A DNA stretch of 64,000 nucleotides from Lytechinus pictus (taxonomy: Eukaryota > Echinodermata > Echinoidea > Temnopleuroida > Toxopneustidae). How positions within the stretch are numbered: the stretch's first letter is position 1; every line of letters starts with the position of its first letter. Position numbers and translations under genes: made by a program. Of the stretch, positions 22,201-33,900 are shown one piece after another. The notes under the pieces were generated by a model. That model did no database searches and was not told where the DNA came from. It worked only from the letters and a program-made list of their open reading frames with translations. The DNA lies in assembly GCF_037042905.1 (NCBI RefSeq), contig NC_087257.1, positions 13,490,001 through 13,554,000 of the forward strand, read 5' to 3'.

Positions 22201-25200
22201 TTATCATTCCATTTATAGGGCCTGCACAATGAACATTAGGAAGTGTTCACATGTACAACGGGAACGCATTCAAGAACACATCAAATTAATGTATTGAAAA
22301 TGCTCGTCAAAAGACAATGAACAACTGGGAGTTCTCTGTCGAAATTTGTTGAACCGGAAGAGCATGTTTCGTCCTACGTTTCGGAGCTGACGAAAAATTG
22401 CAAATATGTCGTTTGTCCACGGGAGAGTCGATCCAGTCACCAATTTTCGACAAAGGCTTCATTGTCATTAAATGGATGGTCCAGGCTGAAAATATTTATA
22501 TCTGAATAAATAGAGTAAAATCTAAAGAGCAAAATGCTGAAAATTTCATCAAAATCGGATATTGAATTTTTAAGTTTTTCAATATTTTGTGAAAACAGTT
22601 ATATGCACATCATCATGAATATTCATTACGTTGGCTGATGATGTCACATCACCGCTTTCCTTTTTCTTATGCTATTACATGAAATCATAAATGTTTCACG
22701 ATTTCATACATGTGTAAATGATGTGTCTCCATTATGATGAAATAAGTTGTGGCAATAAATAACTAATATGCACTTAATCAGTTGTCAATCCAATTGTTTT
22801 AGTTCTTGGTATAAAAATTTTGAATAAACCTTATTTCATATAATAAAATACAAAAGAACAAGTGGGGCTATATGGCATCATCAGCCCACCTAATGAATAT
22901 TCATTAAGACATGCCTATAACTGTTTCACCGAAATAATGCAAATCTTTCAAATTCAATAACTTCGTTATTTGTTATCTGATTTTGATGAAATTTTCAGCA
23001 TTTTGCTTTGTGAATTTTATTCTATTAATTTAGATTTAACTATCTCCAGCCTAGTCCATCCCTTTAAGGTTATTTGACAAACGCACTTCCTAAGTTCTTG
23101 GATATGTCATATGTCGTGGAAACGCTATTGGTGTTAAGTTCCTACTCGAACTAGGCTTACACTACATAAACGCCGGTGTTAATTTCATACCAGCCTGGTA
23201 CCGGTCTTCACCAGAGAGGTGTTGAAAAAACACTGGTTTGGCGTTAGGCTAACAGCAATTTGGCATTAAAGAATCACCAATTAGTATTAAACCAATATCG
23301 GTTTGATTCTTAAATGGTGTTGTTTCAACACCTCTCTGGTGTACAGTGTATGCTCCTGACCGTGTTTAGTTGGCCAGTTTGTATAGACAATAGTCATTGC
23401 AGCCTATCTTCAATTTGGTCAATTTTCCTTATTCCCTTAAAAATATTTATTTACATGTATATACATTTCTATTATCCCAAGTGTGTGGGTAGGTGTGTGT
23501 ATACACGGGTATGTACACATGGGTGCTAGGGTGTGTCATAATTAGCAGAACCTTACGTCTCATGCGGTTTTTATATTCGGTCGGCATACGAAAACACCCT
23601 TATATGCATCATTTAGTTTTGTTACCCCCATAATCATACTGCCCGATACAGCGTTCGGTGTTTAGACCTTTATTCTAATTGTTATGCGAATTGAAAGCCA
23701 GAAAGCCTTAACCATTGTCAAGGTCAGGCCGTCCGAGGCAATACTTCGCTGCCAGGGGCCAAGGGCCCAGGACAAAGGACTTGGCAATTGACATTGCTCA
23801 TGGACAAGACTAAGCTAGGTCCGTCTCAAGTCAAGGTCGACTTAGTGCTTAAAAAAAGACAGAAACTTGCATTCGGGTTATCGCCTTTCAGAAAAGCATG
23901 GTCGCTTACTCTCCAAATTAGTCATAAACTTCATTCTGGCAACACTAGCGGGTGTTCATTAGAACATGTAGAATGAAAAAAAAAATGGAGATCAGGAATG
24001 CTAATTGTCCTTGAATATTCTCGAGGCGTCGATCATCACTTGAATTTACAAGACCAATTTTCCATGATATAATGTGTCATTCAATACACCGTATACGTGA
24101 CATTATCATGCTATAATCATCATCTTCATCACCATCATCGTTACAATTACTTATCCACTCGCCATATAGAAAGCGAAGGTGATACGCGTTTAACCAATTA
24201 TAGCAAGAATCGTGATCACGGTTGTAATTTGTTTTCTTCTTGCAACTAAACTTATCGTTCTCCGTTCATTTCTATATTCATGATATTGATTTATTGAATA
24301 ATAACTGATTTACATGATTCAGAATGTTTTGTTTTTCCTCATGTATATCTTCACAGGTTCAATTATATCTTTACCCAAGGATTGCTCCGAGGTTCTATCC
24401 AGAGGTGCCACAAATAGTGGGGTATACACCATCCAAACCTTGGACTCTGGAAGACCATTCCAGGTTTACTGTGACATGGAGACGGACGGAGGGGGCTGGA
24501 CGGTAGGTGCTTTGGTGGTCTGCTCTCTCGAATTTATTCATTAACCAGACATTCGTTTAAGTTCGCCCATCGATATTAATTAATTTTGGAAAGATACAGG
24601 TTTAGTGTTATAATAATAATAAGGTTTTTTTTTACCCATGGTAGCCACTTCGGTTAGGAAACTGCTCTACCAGCGGGCCCTGCATAACGAAATAATGTTA
24701 TTATTACCTTTCTCCAATCTAAATGCTGAGCGCTATAGCAAGAAGGCAGAAGGCCATTTTTTAAAGTCTTTGGTATGAGTATGACTCGGCCGAGGATCGA
24801 ACCCAAGACTCCCTATCCTGTGGAGACGCTCTACCACTGAGCCACCATGCCCGGTTATGTTAGGGTTGTGAAAATGATTATTTGGTTCAGGGTGATGTAC
24901 ATGATTGTAAGGAATATGATAAATGTTGGGTTTGAAGTTAGGGTTTGGTGTGAGGATAGATTTTAGATATTTCTTGACAATTTTTAATATTCTTTCCTGA
25001 CCATTCCACTGGACAATATAAAATGATTCTTTACCACAACTTTTATAGGTTCTACAAAAGCGACAGGACGGTTCGGTGGATTTCTTCCGGGGCTTTGCGA
25101 GCTACCGACGGGGCTTCGGGTCTTTGGATGGGGAATTCTGGCTCGGAAACGACCAAATCCATCGCCTAACTTCCCAAGACGAGTACCATCTGAGGATAGA

Positions 25201-26630
25201 TCTGGAAGATTTCAACGACGTGACAGTTTTCGCAGAGTACCGTGTGTTTAGAGTTGCTGATGTTAACGAGGATTATAGAGTCACTGTAAGCTCTTACCAT
25301 GGCACCGCCGGTAAGTCACAACGAGTTGAATATTAATTGCTAATGGTGTCTCGCTAAGTGGCGAATGCTTGCGGACGAGACAAAATGGGATTTCTCCCTT
25401 TCTCAAGGTTTCGTAAAAAGAATCAAAGTCCTCTCAAAAGAGGTTGTGAAATCGTTCTCAATTACAGTTTCCATTAATTGTCGCAGAGAATTTCTGAACA
25501 AGCAAAATATTTTTTTGCGAGTGTATTTCCCGCAAAGTTTGCTAGCATTTGCAAAATAGTCAAAATTATTGTAAGACAGAATCGCTGAAGTTGATGTTGA
25601 TTCGCCAATGCTAGCGACCACGTGGCCACATGGGTCCTAAATGAAAACAAGACAGTGTGGAAGGAATTGCGTCGAATGTTTGCGAATGAATAATTGTCTA
25701 TTCGGAACAGTTCTCAAATAGTTTTTGATGTCGGCAACGAATAGTCGACATCGGTTACTACATTCGTCAATATGACATGTAGGCCTATGATGGCGAATAC
25801 AGCCCCACGATCATTCGTTCCTCGGTGACCTTTGAATCTGGGTCTTCGGAACCTGGGGAAGTGGAATGGGGCATGAAAGTTCTTCCACGTTGGCTCATAT
25901 TACATGTATTATGCACTCTTTTATGCTGCGTTACTTTCTTCCGAATATTCAACATTTGATGACAATTTCGAATATCTCCTATTCCGTTCTAAATCGGGAT
26001 CAACCATGTGAATCTATGTCTTTCCCACGACGTGTCCTTTAAATGTTAATTTCCCATAGGCTTCAATGTTTAACAGAAGAATTTATAATGTTAGCTGACT
26101 ATTGGTTACCTCCCGGGTTACCTCTTCGGACTTTTGTTTTCAGAATCGACTCAAGTTCGAAAAGTTATTAGGAACTAGTTTGTGCTAAAATTAATGGTCA
26201 AAAAGTGTTAAATGATCAAAATATATATGATTAACTTTTTTTTCATTCTCATTTCGTTTCTTCTTTTGATCCATTCTGACACCACTGAAACCTTCATGCT
26301 CATTCACATTTTTCTTCACCGACATCATCGTCGTCGCCACGTTCACAACCGATGCCATCTTCGTCGAATCCGTCAGGTGACGCGTTCACGACACACAGCG
26401 GCCAGCCGTTCTCAACCAAGGACCGTGACAACGATAACTGGTCCAGCAAGAACTGCGCCCGGGAGTACCATGGTGCCTGGTGGTACAACTCTTGCTACTA
26501 TGCCTCGCTTAATGGGGAATATCTGAGAGGGATATCGGAGAGTTACGGGACTGGGATCGTTTGGTATCAATGGCATGGCTATTACTACTCCCTTAAACGC
26601 ACGGAAATGAAGATAAGACCGGCCGACTGA
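16213..26630 (+). CDS. Secreted fibrinogen-related (FReD) protein, 4 exons
   Basis: Exons 16213-16750, 24357-24502, 25049-25310 and 26377-26630 join in frame (phases 1, 0, 1) to 399 residues plus stop. A signal peptide covers about residues 1-24. In-frame ATGs also occur at 16225 and 16231, and 16225 has the better start context. The N-terminal half has glycosylation sequons (NET, NVT), a CDCNC cluster and two short amphipathic segments (SLVRQLRELVQEC, ILAEALVDLATVLKHF), suggesting an oligomerising stalk. The fibrinogen domain runs from about 185 to 399: Cys189-Cys218, CDMETDGGGWT, the RQDGSVDFFRGFASY motif, a calcium site DRDND (331-335), and Cys342-Cys355. These match ficolin/FREP/tenascin-type domains. 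By family knowledge it binds acetylated or glycan ligands extracellularly, often in innate immunity; the ligand here is unknown. Intron 1 (7.6 kb) is full of transposons. Confidence 0.92.
17582..18182. mobile_element. TTAA-flanked MITE (AAAGGGGAATCCAG family)
   Basis: TTAA lies at 17582-17585 and 18179-18182. The ends AAAGGGGAATCCAGCC and GGTTGGATTCCCCTTT are inverted. It is a second copy of the element at 12665-13219, and lies in intron 1 of the FReD gene. Confidence 0.8.
18186..18430. repeat. ATC/CAT trinucleotide repeat
   Basis: About 240 bp of degenerate ATCATC/CACCAT repeat, just downstream of the TTAA element. Open frames across it (MMMTI- and VIIII-rich) are compositional artefacts. 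Confidence 0.8.
19262..19502. mobile_element. Foldback element with AGGGCCCTGGGAACG ends
   Basis: The left end AGGGCCCTGGGAACGATTTT mirrors the right end CCGCTTCCCAGGGCC. The interior holds G and C homopolymers. Same family as the host element at 3131-3906. Confidence 0.55.
19540..19777. mobile_element. AACACC-rich foldback MITE
   Basis: CACTGCAAAAATACCGATG at the left mirrors the right end CACTGGTGTTTTTTCAGTG. The trinucleotide-like unit AACACC/GGTGTT recurs through both arms. Relatives lie at 19860-20040 (degraded), 20957-22189 and 23163-23350, all in intron 1 of the FReD gene. Confidence 0.65.
20957..22189. mobile_element. AACACC-rich MITE carrying a nested mariner-like insertion
   Basis: TA flanks both sides (20955-20956 and 22190-22191). 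The ends CTCAGCAAAAACTGTG and CACAGTTTTTACAGTG are inverted, with AACACC/GGTGTT repeats inside. Without the nested element (21097-22094) it would be about 235 bp. Confidence 0.7.
21097..22094. mobile_element. 998-bp TA-flanked mariner-like non-autonomous element
   Basis: TA lies at 21095-21096 and 22095-22096. The ends CAGTGCGTATAAAAAAAAAG and TTTTTTTTGATACGCACCG are inverted. A second full copy in opposite orientation lies at 56408-57392. TA duplication fits Tc1/mariner. No transposase with a DDD/DDE pattern was seen, so it is probably mobilised in trans. Confidence 0.8.
22468..23067. mobile_element. TTAA-flanked foldback MITE (GGATGGTCCAGGCTGAAAAT family)
   Basis: TTAA lies at 22468-22471 and 23064-23067. 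The ends ATGGATGGTCCAGGCTG and CAGCCTAGTCCATCCCT are inverted. The internal ATTTCATCAAAATCGGAT segment is shared with the other TTAA family. Copies also at 30250-30861 and, partial, at 37488-37895. Confidence 0.8.
23163..23350. mobile_element. AACACC-rich foldback MITE
   Basis: Shares ACCAGAGAGGTGTT, AACCAATATCGGTTTGATTC and CAACACCTCTCTGGTGT with the 19540-19777 element. The exact ends are uncertain. Confidence 0.5.
24607..24854 (-). mobile_element. tRNA-derived SINE
   Basis: Read on the minus strand, it begins GGGCATGGTGGCTCAGTGGT, with A-box-like TGGCTCAGTGGTAGAGC and B-box GGGTTCGATCC. Then follow a roughly 150-bp unrelated body and a 3' TTATTATTATTA tail. The head (about 24783-24854) resembles a tRNA but its anticodon arm is irregular. 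It lies in intron 2 of the FReD gene, antisense to it. Confidence 0.75.
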
Positions 26631-26683
26631 TGTACCAACTACGAACTACGGAATAGAACTGATGATCTTTAAAGCACAAAATT

Positions 26684-26689
26684 AATAAA
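26684..26689 (+). terminator. Poly(A) signal of the FReD gene
   Basis: AATAAA lies 54 bp after the FReD stop codon, giving a short 3' UTR. No nearer alternative was seen. Confidence 0.6.
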
Positions 26690-27845
26690 CAGCATGTCAA
26701 CAAGCTCCTCATTTTGTCACATTTTTTGACAAAAAAAAATACTCTGGAAAGAAAATGCACATAATAGAATCCCGAGTCTCCGTCTGAATAGCCATCTGTG
26801 TCCGACAACCTCATAAACTGATATATAGGCCTACACCCAACATGGCGTCATCTCCGTATCCAAATTTAGGCCTGCAACCTATCGTGTTCCAAGTGGCGTG
26901 ACGATGAAAAAAATGCTGGTGATTGCCGGAGAATGATGAAGGAAAAGGCAACCAATTTTCCAGAATTGGCGATGTCTGGAGACCCAGTCACTGGACCACA
27001 TTTGTTCACCTTTTCTGGACTCGGATGCATACGCAGCAGGCCGTCTGGATATTGAATGGTCTCGTACAAAATCTTCTTTGAAAGAGGGGGGGGGTGTAAT
27101 TTCAAAAGAGTGCAAAAAAGAAGAAGGGACGATTGATTAAAAGTCCTAAACCGATTCCTGGACAGTTTCACCTAAACCAATCTTTGGAGTACGCAGGTTT
27201 TATTACTCTGTCTTACCAGAATAATAGTCCTATTTCTTGTAAGTCCATGCTAGTATGATAGACGGAATCGGTATGATTTTCATGTTTGCCCTCTCGGTAT
27301 TCAAAAAGATTAGAATTAGAACTTGTAAGAGTTTCGATAGATTTTATCTGCAATTGCGATTGATCTGAAACTCATATCTCTTAACCACACAAATTTAGAT
27401 CAATCGCCATTTGAGTTCAATATCAATCACTCGCAAATCTTTGTAAGACGGCCCATTGGTTTCAGTGACAGTACAGAGTGTGATAATTACGAAAGTATAA
27501 TTTGGTTAAAAGAAAACTTTATTCCACCTTTGCAAATTAATAAACTTGCCCTCGTATATTATGTAACGTTATATGTTTCTACACTATCATGACTTCATTA
27601 CCCAATAAACAAACAGGTATATACCTGATGTTAATTGCATGTGAGCTTTTAGAGCCCTTCGTAAAAAAGTTAACATTATCTCAACTCTTCGAACCCTAAC
27701 TACTGACATTGCAATTAGTCTTCAAGTAATTTTTTGTAATTGATTATACATTTCTCTTAATTATTAAAACATACTTCAGTTCATAAAAAGTTTTGTGCGC
27801 TATGCATTTCTTTGTTTTCCTTTCTGATATTCACCGATAAAAGTC
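26690..27845. other. Intergenic stretch between convergent genes
   Basis: No gene is assigned. About 26880-27110 is unusually GC-balanced and open in two minus-strand frames, but I recognise no domain and found no matching splice sites. Confidence 0.4.
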
Positions 27846-28053
27846 GGGTTACACCGGAACCAAATCAGCTGTGAATCCATCCAAATACACGTATTCGGGT
27901 GGTTCCGGGAGTCTTCTGTTCTCCCTCCGCGAATGCGAGAAAATTCAGGAAGGATTCGGGAACATTCGAATCCACCGAAACCATCCGAAATGGGCCGAAT
28001 TTGACTAGAATTGGTCCGAATTCATCCCGGAGAATTCGGTTTTGGTGTAACCC
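27846..28053. mobile_element. Small CGAAT-rich foldback element
   Basis: GGGTTACACCGGAACC at the left mirrors GGTTTTGGTGTAACCC at the right. The interior is rich in CGAAT/ATTCG. It is a compact relative of the 5680-6735 repeats. Confidence 0.6.
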
Positions 28054-28429
28054 TGACTTCAAGTGAGAATATATATCCTAGAGACTAGCCAAGGGTTTAT
28101 TCAACATTGGGTGCGGGGTCAGAAATGTTTTAAATATTGGTCTTTCCATCCCGAACATTATAATGGTCGGTATGGAAAGAATACAATTTTTATTAGAAAC
28201 TGCATACAGTTTCTGACCTCGATATCTTTAATGAAATACTAAGAACGGTTCATCATGATTGTAGGATCTTTAACATGAATATTTGCATCTATTGTATTGT
28301 GTTAATTTATGTTTTCACTTTTGTCTTTCCATGTTTACACGTTTATTTTCTTCTCGATCGCCTTACGTCATCCTAAGGAGATCGTACGATTGACAGGATT
28401 GTGTCTACGTTATGATTTACCCTACGAGG

Positions 28430-28870
28430 GTCTTAGACCAAATGTCAACGGTTTAATTATTTTCAGTTGGTCTAATGCCAACTCGTCTAATTATCACCTC
28501 GTCTACTATCATTGGGTCTACCATCAGTTCGTCCACTATCCACATGGTCTAATTGCCATTTCGTCCACTCACCATTTCGTCTAATAACCAGTTGGTCCGA
28601 TAGCCATTTAATCCATATACCATTCGGTCGTATTGGACTAAGTGTTAATTGGGCGAAATGCATGAAAATGAAATAGATATTAGACCAACAGGATATGAGA
28701 CGAAATGGTCACAGAGGAACTGGTGATTAGACGAAGTGATGATTGGGCCAAATGGTTATTGAACCATATGGTTGTTAGACGAAATGTTGATGGACAGAAT
28801 GGTATCAGACTAAAATGAAGGTAGACTATACGATGAGTTGGCGAGTTCGAAATAGACGAATTGGCATTTA
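28430..28870. repeat. Degenerate short-unit array with inverted halves
   Basis: The left half (28430-28620) repeats units like GTCTAATTGCCATTTCGTC about every 19-20 bp. The right half (28675-28865) carries the complement (GACGAAATGG, ATTAGACGAA). The array therefore reverses orientation near 28650. Confidence 0.65.
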
Positions 28871-29035
28871 CTATGTTAATGTGGCATTAATCATTAACAA
28901 AGTGCAACCATCGGTAAATGTAAATTAATTAAATCATTAAATAAAATTTGATATCCGAATACTTGTTCCTGGATCAAACTTTCTGTAATCCACCGTTGTG
29001 ATGGCCATCAGTCTTAAATTGGCAACAATCCAATA

Positions 29036-29295
29036 TAGAGTACCGAAGTGTGACGTCAGTTACCATGGCGTCATGACGGGCTGGTTCTAAACAGAGTCGC
29101 AGCTGACGATCGTTTGTACACATATGCATTTGCAAATGAGTACAGACGACTGAAAAATAGGTTGCAAGCGATCAAATTCCAATAGCAGCCATTTTGTCCT
29201 ATGAGAAACACCCGCTTTCATTCGGCGGGTTCACATGTTTAGAACCAGGCCGCCATGGCACCATGGTAACTGAGGTCATCGCTTCGGTACTCTAT
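29036..29295. mobile_element. Foldback MITE with TAGAGTACCGAAG ends
   Basis: TAGAGTACCGAAGTGTGACG at the left mirrors CTTCGGTACTCTA at the right. TTACCATGGCG and CCATGGTAA, and GGTTCTAAAC and GTTTAGAACC, also pair. Confidence 0.7.
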
Positions 29296-29403
29296 TGGAA
29301 TTCTTCTTCTACTTCCAGATATTCCCAGGACTGTTGAAGCTCGCTGTGAATTAAAAAAAATATATATATTTGAATTTCAACCGAAAAAATATACCTCAAA
29401 CGG

Positions 29404-29575
29404 GTCATAAAGGGGCCGCGGAACGGTTTTCAAAGTGGGGGCTGACCATGCAAAAAATCACAATCATATGGTAATTACGTTTTTGTACACGGTTTTGGAA
29501 AAAAGTGGGGGGGGGGGCTGAAGCCCCCCCCCCCCCCCCCCCCGCTTCCGGGGCCCCTGAATAATGTGTTCCAAA
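29404..29575. repeat. G-tract/C-tract hairpin-like fragment
   Basis: A run of G (about 29505-29518) is followed within a few bases by a long C run (about 29524-29543). The flanks GGGGCCGCGGAACGG and GCTTCCGGGGCCCC partly mirror. It is a degenerate member of the G/C-tract transposon ends seen across the window. Confidence 0.5.
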
Positions 29576-29969
29576 CAATGGCAGATGAACTCATGAATTC
29601 ACATCTTCTAAATGATACATTTTGAGAACAGACCCCCCAAAATGATAGGGGCTGATTATCTCAAAGTGTTTTATCACTGCAGTTAGTAATATATTTTTGA
29701 CCTTTACGATAAAAGAATTAACGATACCGGCAAAACGGATGGTTAGAGAGCAGGCAACAAAATGTATACGAAATGGAGTAAGAAGTGAAATCGACCAGTA
29801 ATAGGCCTAGCACCCACATGACCTTTTCATCTGAAAACAACACTGATGTTAACGCAACCCAAATGTATAGCATTTTATTTTTCACGACTGATTATCCAAA
29901 TCAAACATTTCCTTGCACCCAAAATGGCATAATCTGTATAATAAGCAACCATTAATGAATGACAATGCG

Positions 29970-30897
29970 GTAGTTGGGTGGTATTCTGATAATTCAACCT
30001 AAACCACACTTTTTATGGAATGCTGGACTTCATTATATTTGTTCTGTATTTGTGGAAATTTTAATATAACAATTAATTCATTAAAATTCACTCTACTTTC
30101 GTATTTTCCTATTATTCCCGTGTAACGGCTCAGATACTTTTTAGCCAATGTCTGCAACATGATACAAAATGTTTTAATAGGTGAATTACTTGACAACTGG
30201 TACCCCATAATTTAACCCAGGTTTAACCATGTTGTGGTAGGTCCATGGTTTAAAGGGATACTCCAGGTTGATGTTAATATGATTTGAGCAGATGAAGTAA
30301 AATAAGACAAACAAAACACAGAAAATTTGATAAAAATCGGACAAGGACTAAAAAAAGTTATGGCATTTTAAAGATTTGCATTATTTCGTTGAAACTGTTC
30401 TAGGCATGTCGACCTTATGAATATTTAATGAGCAAACAGATGATGTCATATCTCCACTTGTTCTTTAGTATTTAATTATATGAAATTAGGTTTATTCAAA
30501 TTTTTCCTTCAAGAAACAAAAATATTGTAATAACAACTGATTAAGTGGATTACATATTTATTGCTGCAATTTATTTCATTACAAGGGAGACATATCATTC
30601 ACTCATCTATGGGAAAAATGAAACAATTATGATTTCATGTAATAACATAATAAAATTGGACAGTGGGGATGTGACAATATCAGCCCATCTAATGAATATT
30701 CATGACGACGTGCATATTAAACACAATATATTGCCTAAATTTAAAATTAAATAACTTCGCTATTTGTTATCAGATTTTGATGAAATTTTCAGCATTTTGC
30801 TATGTGAATTTTACTCTATTTATTTAGATATAGATATTTTCAGCCCGGAGCATCCCTTTAACTGAACCATGGCTACCCGAATACCACCCAATATGTT
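29970..30897. mobile_element. Foldback host element interrupted by a TTAA MITE
   Basis: TTGGGTGGTATTCTGATA near 29973 and TACCCGAATACCACCCAA near 30873-30891 are inverted ends. AACCATG segments also mirror. The TTAA element 30250-30861 is nested inside. The right end falls within about 20 bp of the EGF exon's donor site. Confidence 0.55.
30250..30861. mobile_element. TTAA-flanked foldback MITE
   Basis: TTAA lies at 30250-30253 and 30858-30861. The ends AAGGGATACTCCAGG and CCGGAGCATCCCTT are inverted. Internal sequence matches the 22468-23067 family (TCTAATGAATATTCATGA, ATTTTGATGAAATTTTCAGC). Confidence 0.8.
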
Positions 30898-30910
30898 TTG
30901 GTATCCTTAC

Positions 30911-33900
30911 TACACATCGATCCTGTAAAGAATGGAAGGCAGACACATCTGAAACCGTCTAATGTCTCCAGGCAAGTGCCGTCGTTTTTACAAGGATTCG
31001 AAATACAATCTCCAGAGGCAGGCAGGAGTTCCACAGGATGTGGAAAAAGAGATAACATTTATTAAAGTCAGTGTCAATTATTACCACAAACTAATATCTC
31101 AATACGGATTAAAATCATCACAGTTTAGACACATTTCTATGGGTATTAATAAGTAAACGTAATTGTATCGTAGCATCATTTACATTGGTTACCGTTCCAG
31201 TTTTGAATCCAATTTAAGATTCTGTTACTGGTATAGGCCTATATGGACTTGATCCTTCATATATATATGGCAGTGTATCCTATTGCCGGACACCTTTATT
31301 TCAGTGCTTTAAAAATGACAACTAGAGGAAATACAATCAAGAAAAATTCGCACTTGCTATTCCAAATATTATGAAAATTATTAATATGATAAAATTATTT
31401 TATATTTACTAACCATTTTCTTTGCATCGCACTTGCCGCATACCCCTCCACGAAAAACAATTATTTTCGTGCGCGACAAATTACATCATGATTCCGGACG
31501 CGCGCCGGACGGGTAAAGATATCCTTGATTATAACGATGTAAGAATAAATTTCTGTGATTTTTTTCTTCTTATATCATATCATGAATAAATTCTAACTTT
31601 TTGTTTGCTTTTTTTATATCGAATTTGAGCAGATGTTGGTAATAAATTCGTGTTTGATAACTTAATTTATTTTTTATTTTTTGGTTAGCTGCATGTTTCA
31701 TGGCACTTTCCAGTGCTCGTTCGTATCGTGACGCTCATCAAGTTCTATCGATGCGCAGCCGATCGTCGACGGCTCTACTCACGGTAAACCTCGCGCACGG
31801 TACCTTGAGAACTAGCCGTCGACGATCACCCACAATACACCTCACCTCATCATTCGATCGAAGGAGCCGACGAGATTGAAATTCGGCAAATCAGGCCCAT
31901 ATTTCCGTTAGAAAATATATCAATTCATTCAATTGTTAATGCAAAACTATGTTATATGATATTTTAAGCATTTTCTGTCATTTTAGAGATAAATAAGGAA
32001 GAAATTTGATTTTTTTCGCCTTGTTTTTGCAATCTTGTTCTATGTATTGATCTGTGAAAATGAATTGCGGAAGTCTTACGGTACGAAATTGTTTTCGAAC
32101 GCATTTATATGCGCGTCCGGAATCACAATAGTGTCCGGTAATACAATACTTGACTATACTTAAATGATGTCGTTACTGTTTATAAGCCAGCAGCATTTTC
32201 GCTTTAAGAAAGTTTCGGAGCTGAAGAAAAATGTGAAATTATATCGTTCGTCCAGAGTCAAGAACGAAACTGCTGTTTAGATTCATCAGTTTTCGACACA
32301 AGCCCGAATTCACAAAGGTGGTTTTGAAAACCCACGGTTGAATCCATGGTTTATGCAGATTTCCTTTATGAATTACGCTTATTTTACCGCGTATCGGGCG
32401 CGAGTATAAAAAATGTCCAATGCTGATGCGCGCTTTTGTCACAGTGCGCCAAACTGACGCCTGTTACCATGGTTAGATACGCTATTTTATTCATGAGTCA
32501 ACTGTTTGAAGAGTGGACTCATGAATAAAAACAGTGGACTCATGAATAAAATAGCGTGGATAACCACGGCAACAGGCCTCAATTTGGCGCACTGTGACAA
32601 AATTTTTGAATATACGCGGTAACATAAGCGTAATTTATACAGGAAATCTGCATAAACCATGGACTCAACCGTGGGCTTTCAAAACCGCCTTTGTGAATTC
32701 GGGCCATTCGAATGCATAATTTGGCAATACATTTTGAATGTTCTTGAGTCCGTCATTCGACGCGGAGCGAAATTCTGAGATGAAGATGTAGCGATAAAAT
32801 GAGAAATAATTGGATCATCAATGTGCCTACCTGGCATACCACACCTAAGGTTGTTGATAACGTCTGGATTACATGTCATACTTGGTGATGCAGCCTTAGT
32901 TACTAGAGAAATAGTCTCTCCGTTTTCTGGCATTCTGGTAATACCACAGATGACTGAAGTGTCTGGACAGGAGTGTTTATTGCATCCTCCGGGTAATATA
33001 TCTCCTGAAATTGTGGGAAGAAAGTAATTTTATCAATAAAAAATAGGGAATAAATCATAACAATAGAATTAGAAAAGTGATGATTTTCCGCAGAGATTTA
33101 GATCTAGGCCTATGCCTATGGTGTTGTCATGGTTAACCTTCAATATCCGACTTGGGTGACGCATTGCATAACGCAATAGTGCCTCGCAATTATGGGCTCA
33201 ACCGCAGTTTAAATTGTGGTTATTGCTCTAGTCAGGCCTATAATAAATGATACGAAATCTTAAGCCCCAGTCACATAAGCACGGATCTTCAAGGATCCAC
33301 ACGGCAATGATCCGGGGAGGTCAGTGATCATGGTGATAGTTTTGCCCCGGAATGAACGTCGGCGAGCGTTGGTGACTGTACACACGGTATTTACACATGA
33401 ATCCACATGGACCATACTGGCAGAGCACGGAGACTACACGGACCAACACGGTAGCTACACCGCGGTAGCTACATGGACCATATTGCTTGGCCAACATGGC
33501 AGTCCACTGCTGACGCCGGATGTTGTCGATCTCCCCAAAACTGTTCCATTGGCCTCCGGGGCGAGCTAACCTCAACAGATCGCCAGCCAAGGATGCCCAG
33601 GGAATAGGATATCTCCCCCGGATCAATACGGATCTGATCCGAGATGATCAGGGCCCCGTCTTACAAGAGTTGCGATTGATCCGATCAACCACAACTATGG
33701 ACAGCCAGTAGTGTCAACATCTAAAATGCAAATTTGTTCAAAGTATTTTCTAGATATGACATATACTCATGTATACATTCATCGCTCTCTTCAAGATTCA
33801 GTGTGATTCTTTTTGTTTACTAGGGACATTGTGCAAATTTCTTGAAGAAAAAATTATGACAATCATGGATTTCCATATACTTGAGGTTGATCGGATCAAT

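Noticed and set aside
24783-24854. Functional tRNA gene
   Set aside because: The anticodon arm does not fold as a normal tRNA, and the sequence continues into a SINE body.
26866-27171. Minus-strand coding exon downstream of the FReD gene
   Set aside because: Open in two frames but no recognised domain, and no splice sites linking it to the EGF gene.
28430-28870. CRISPR array
   Set aside because: Units are degenerate, lack unique spacers of constant length, and the setting is a eukaryotic genome.
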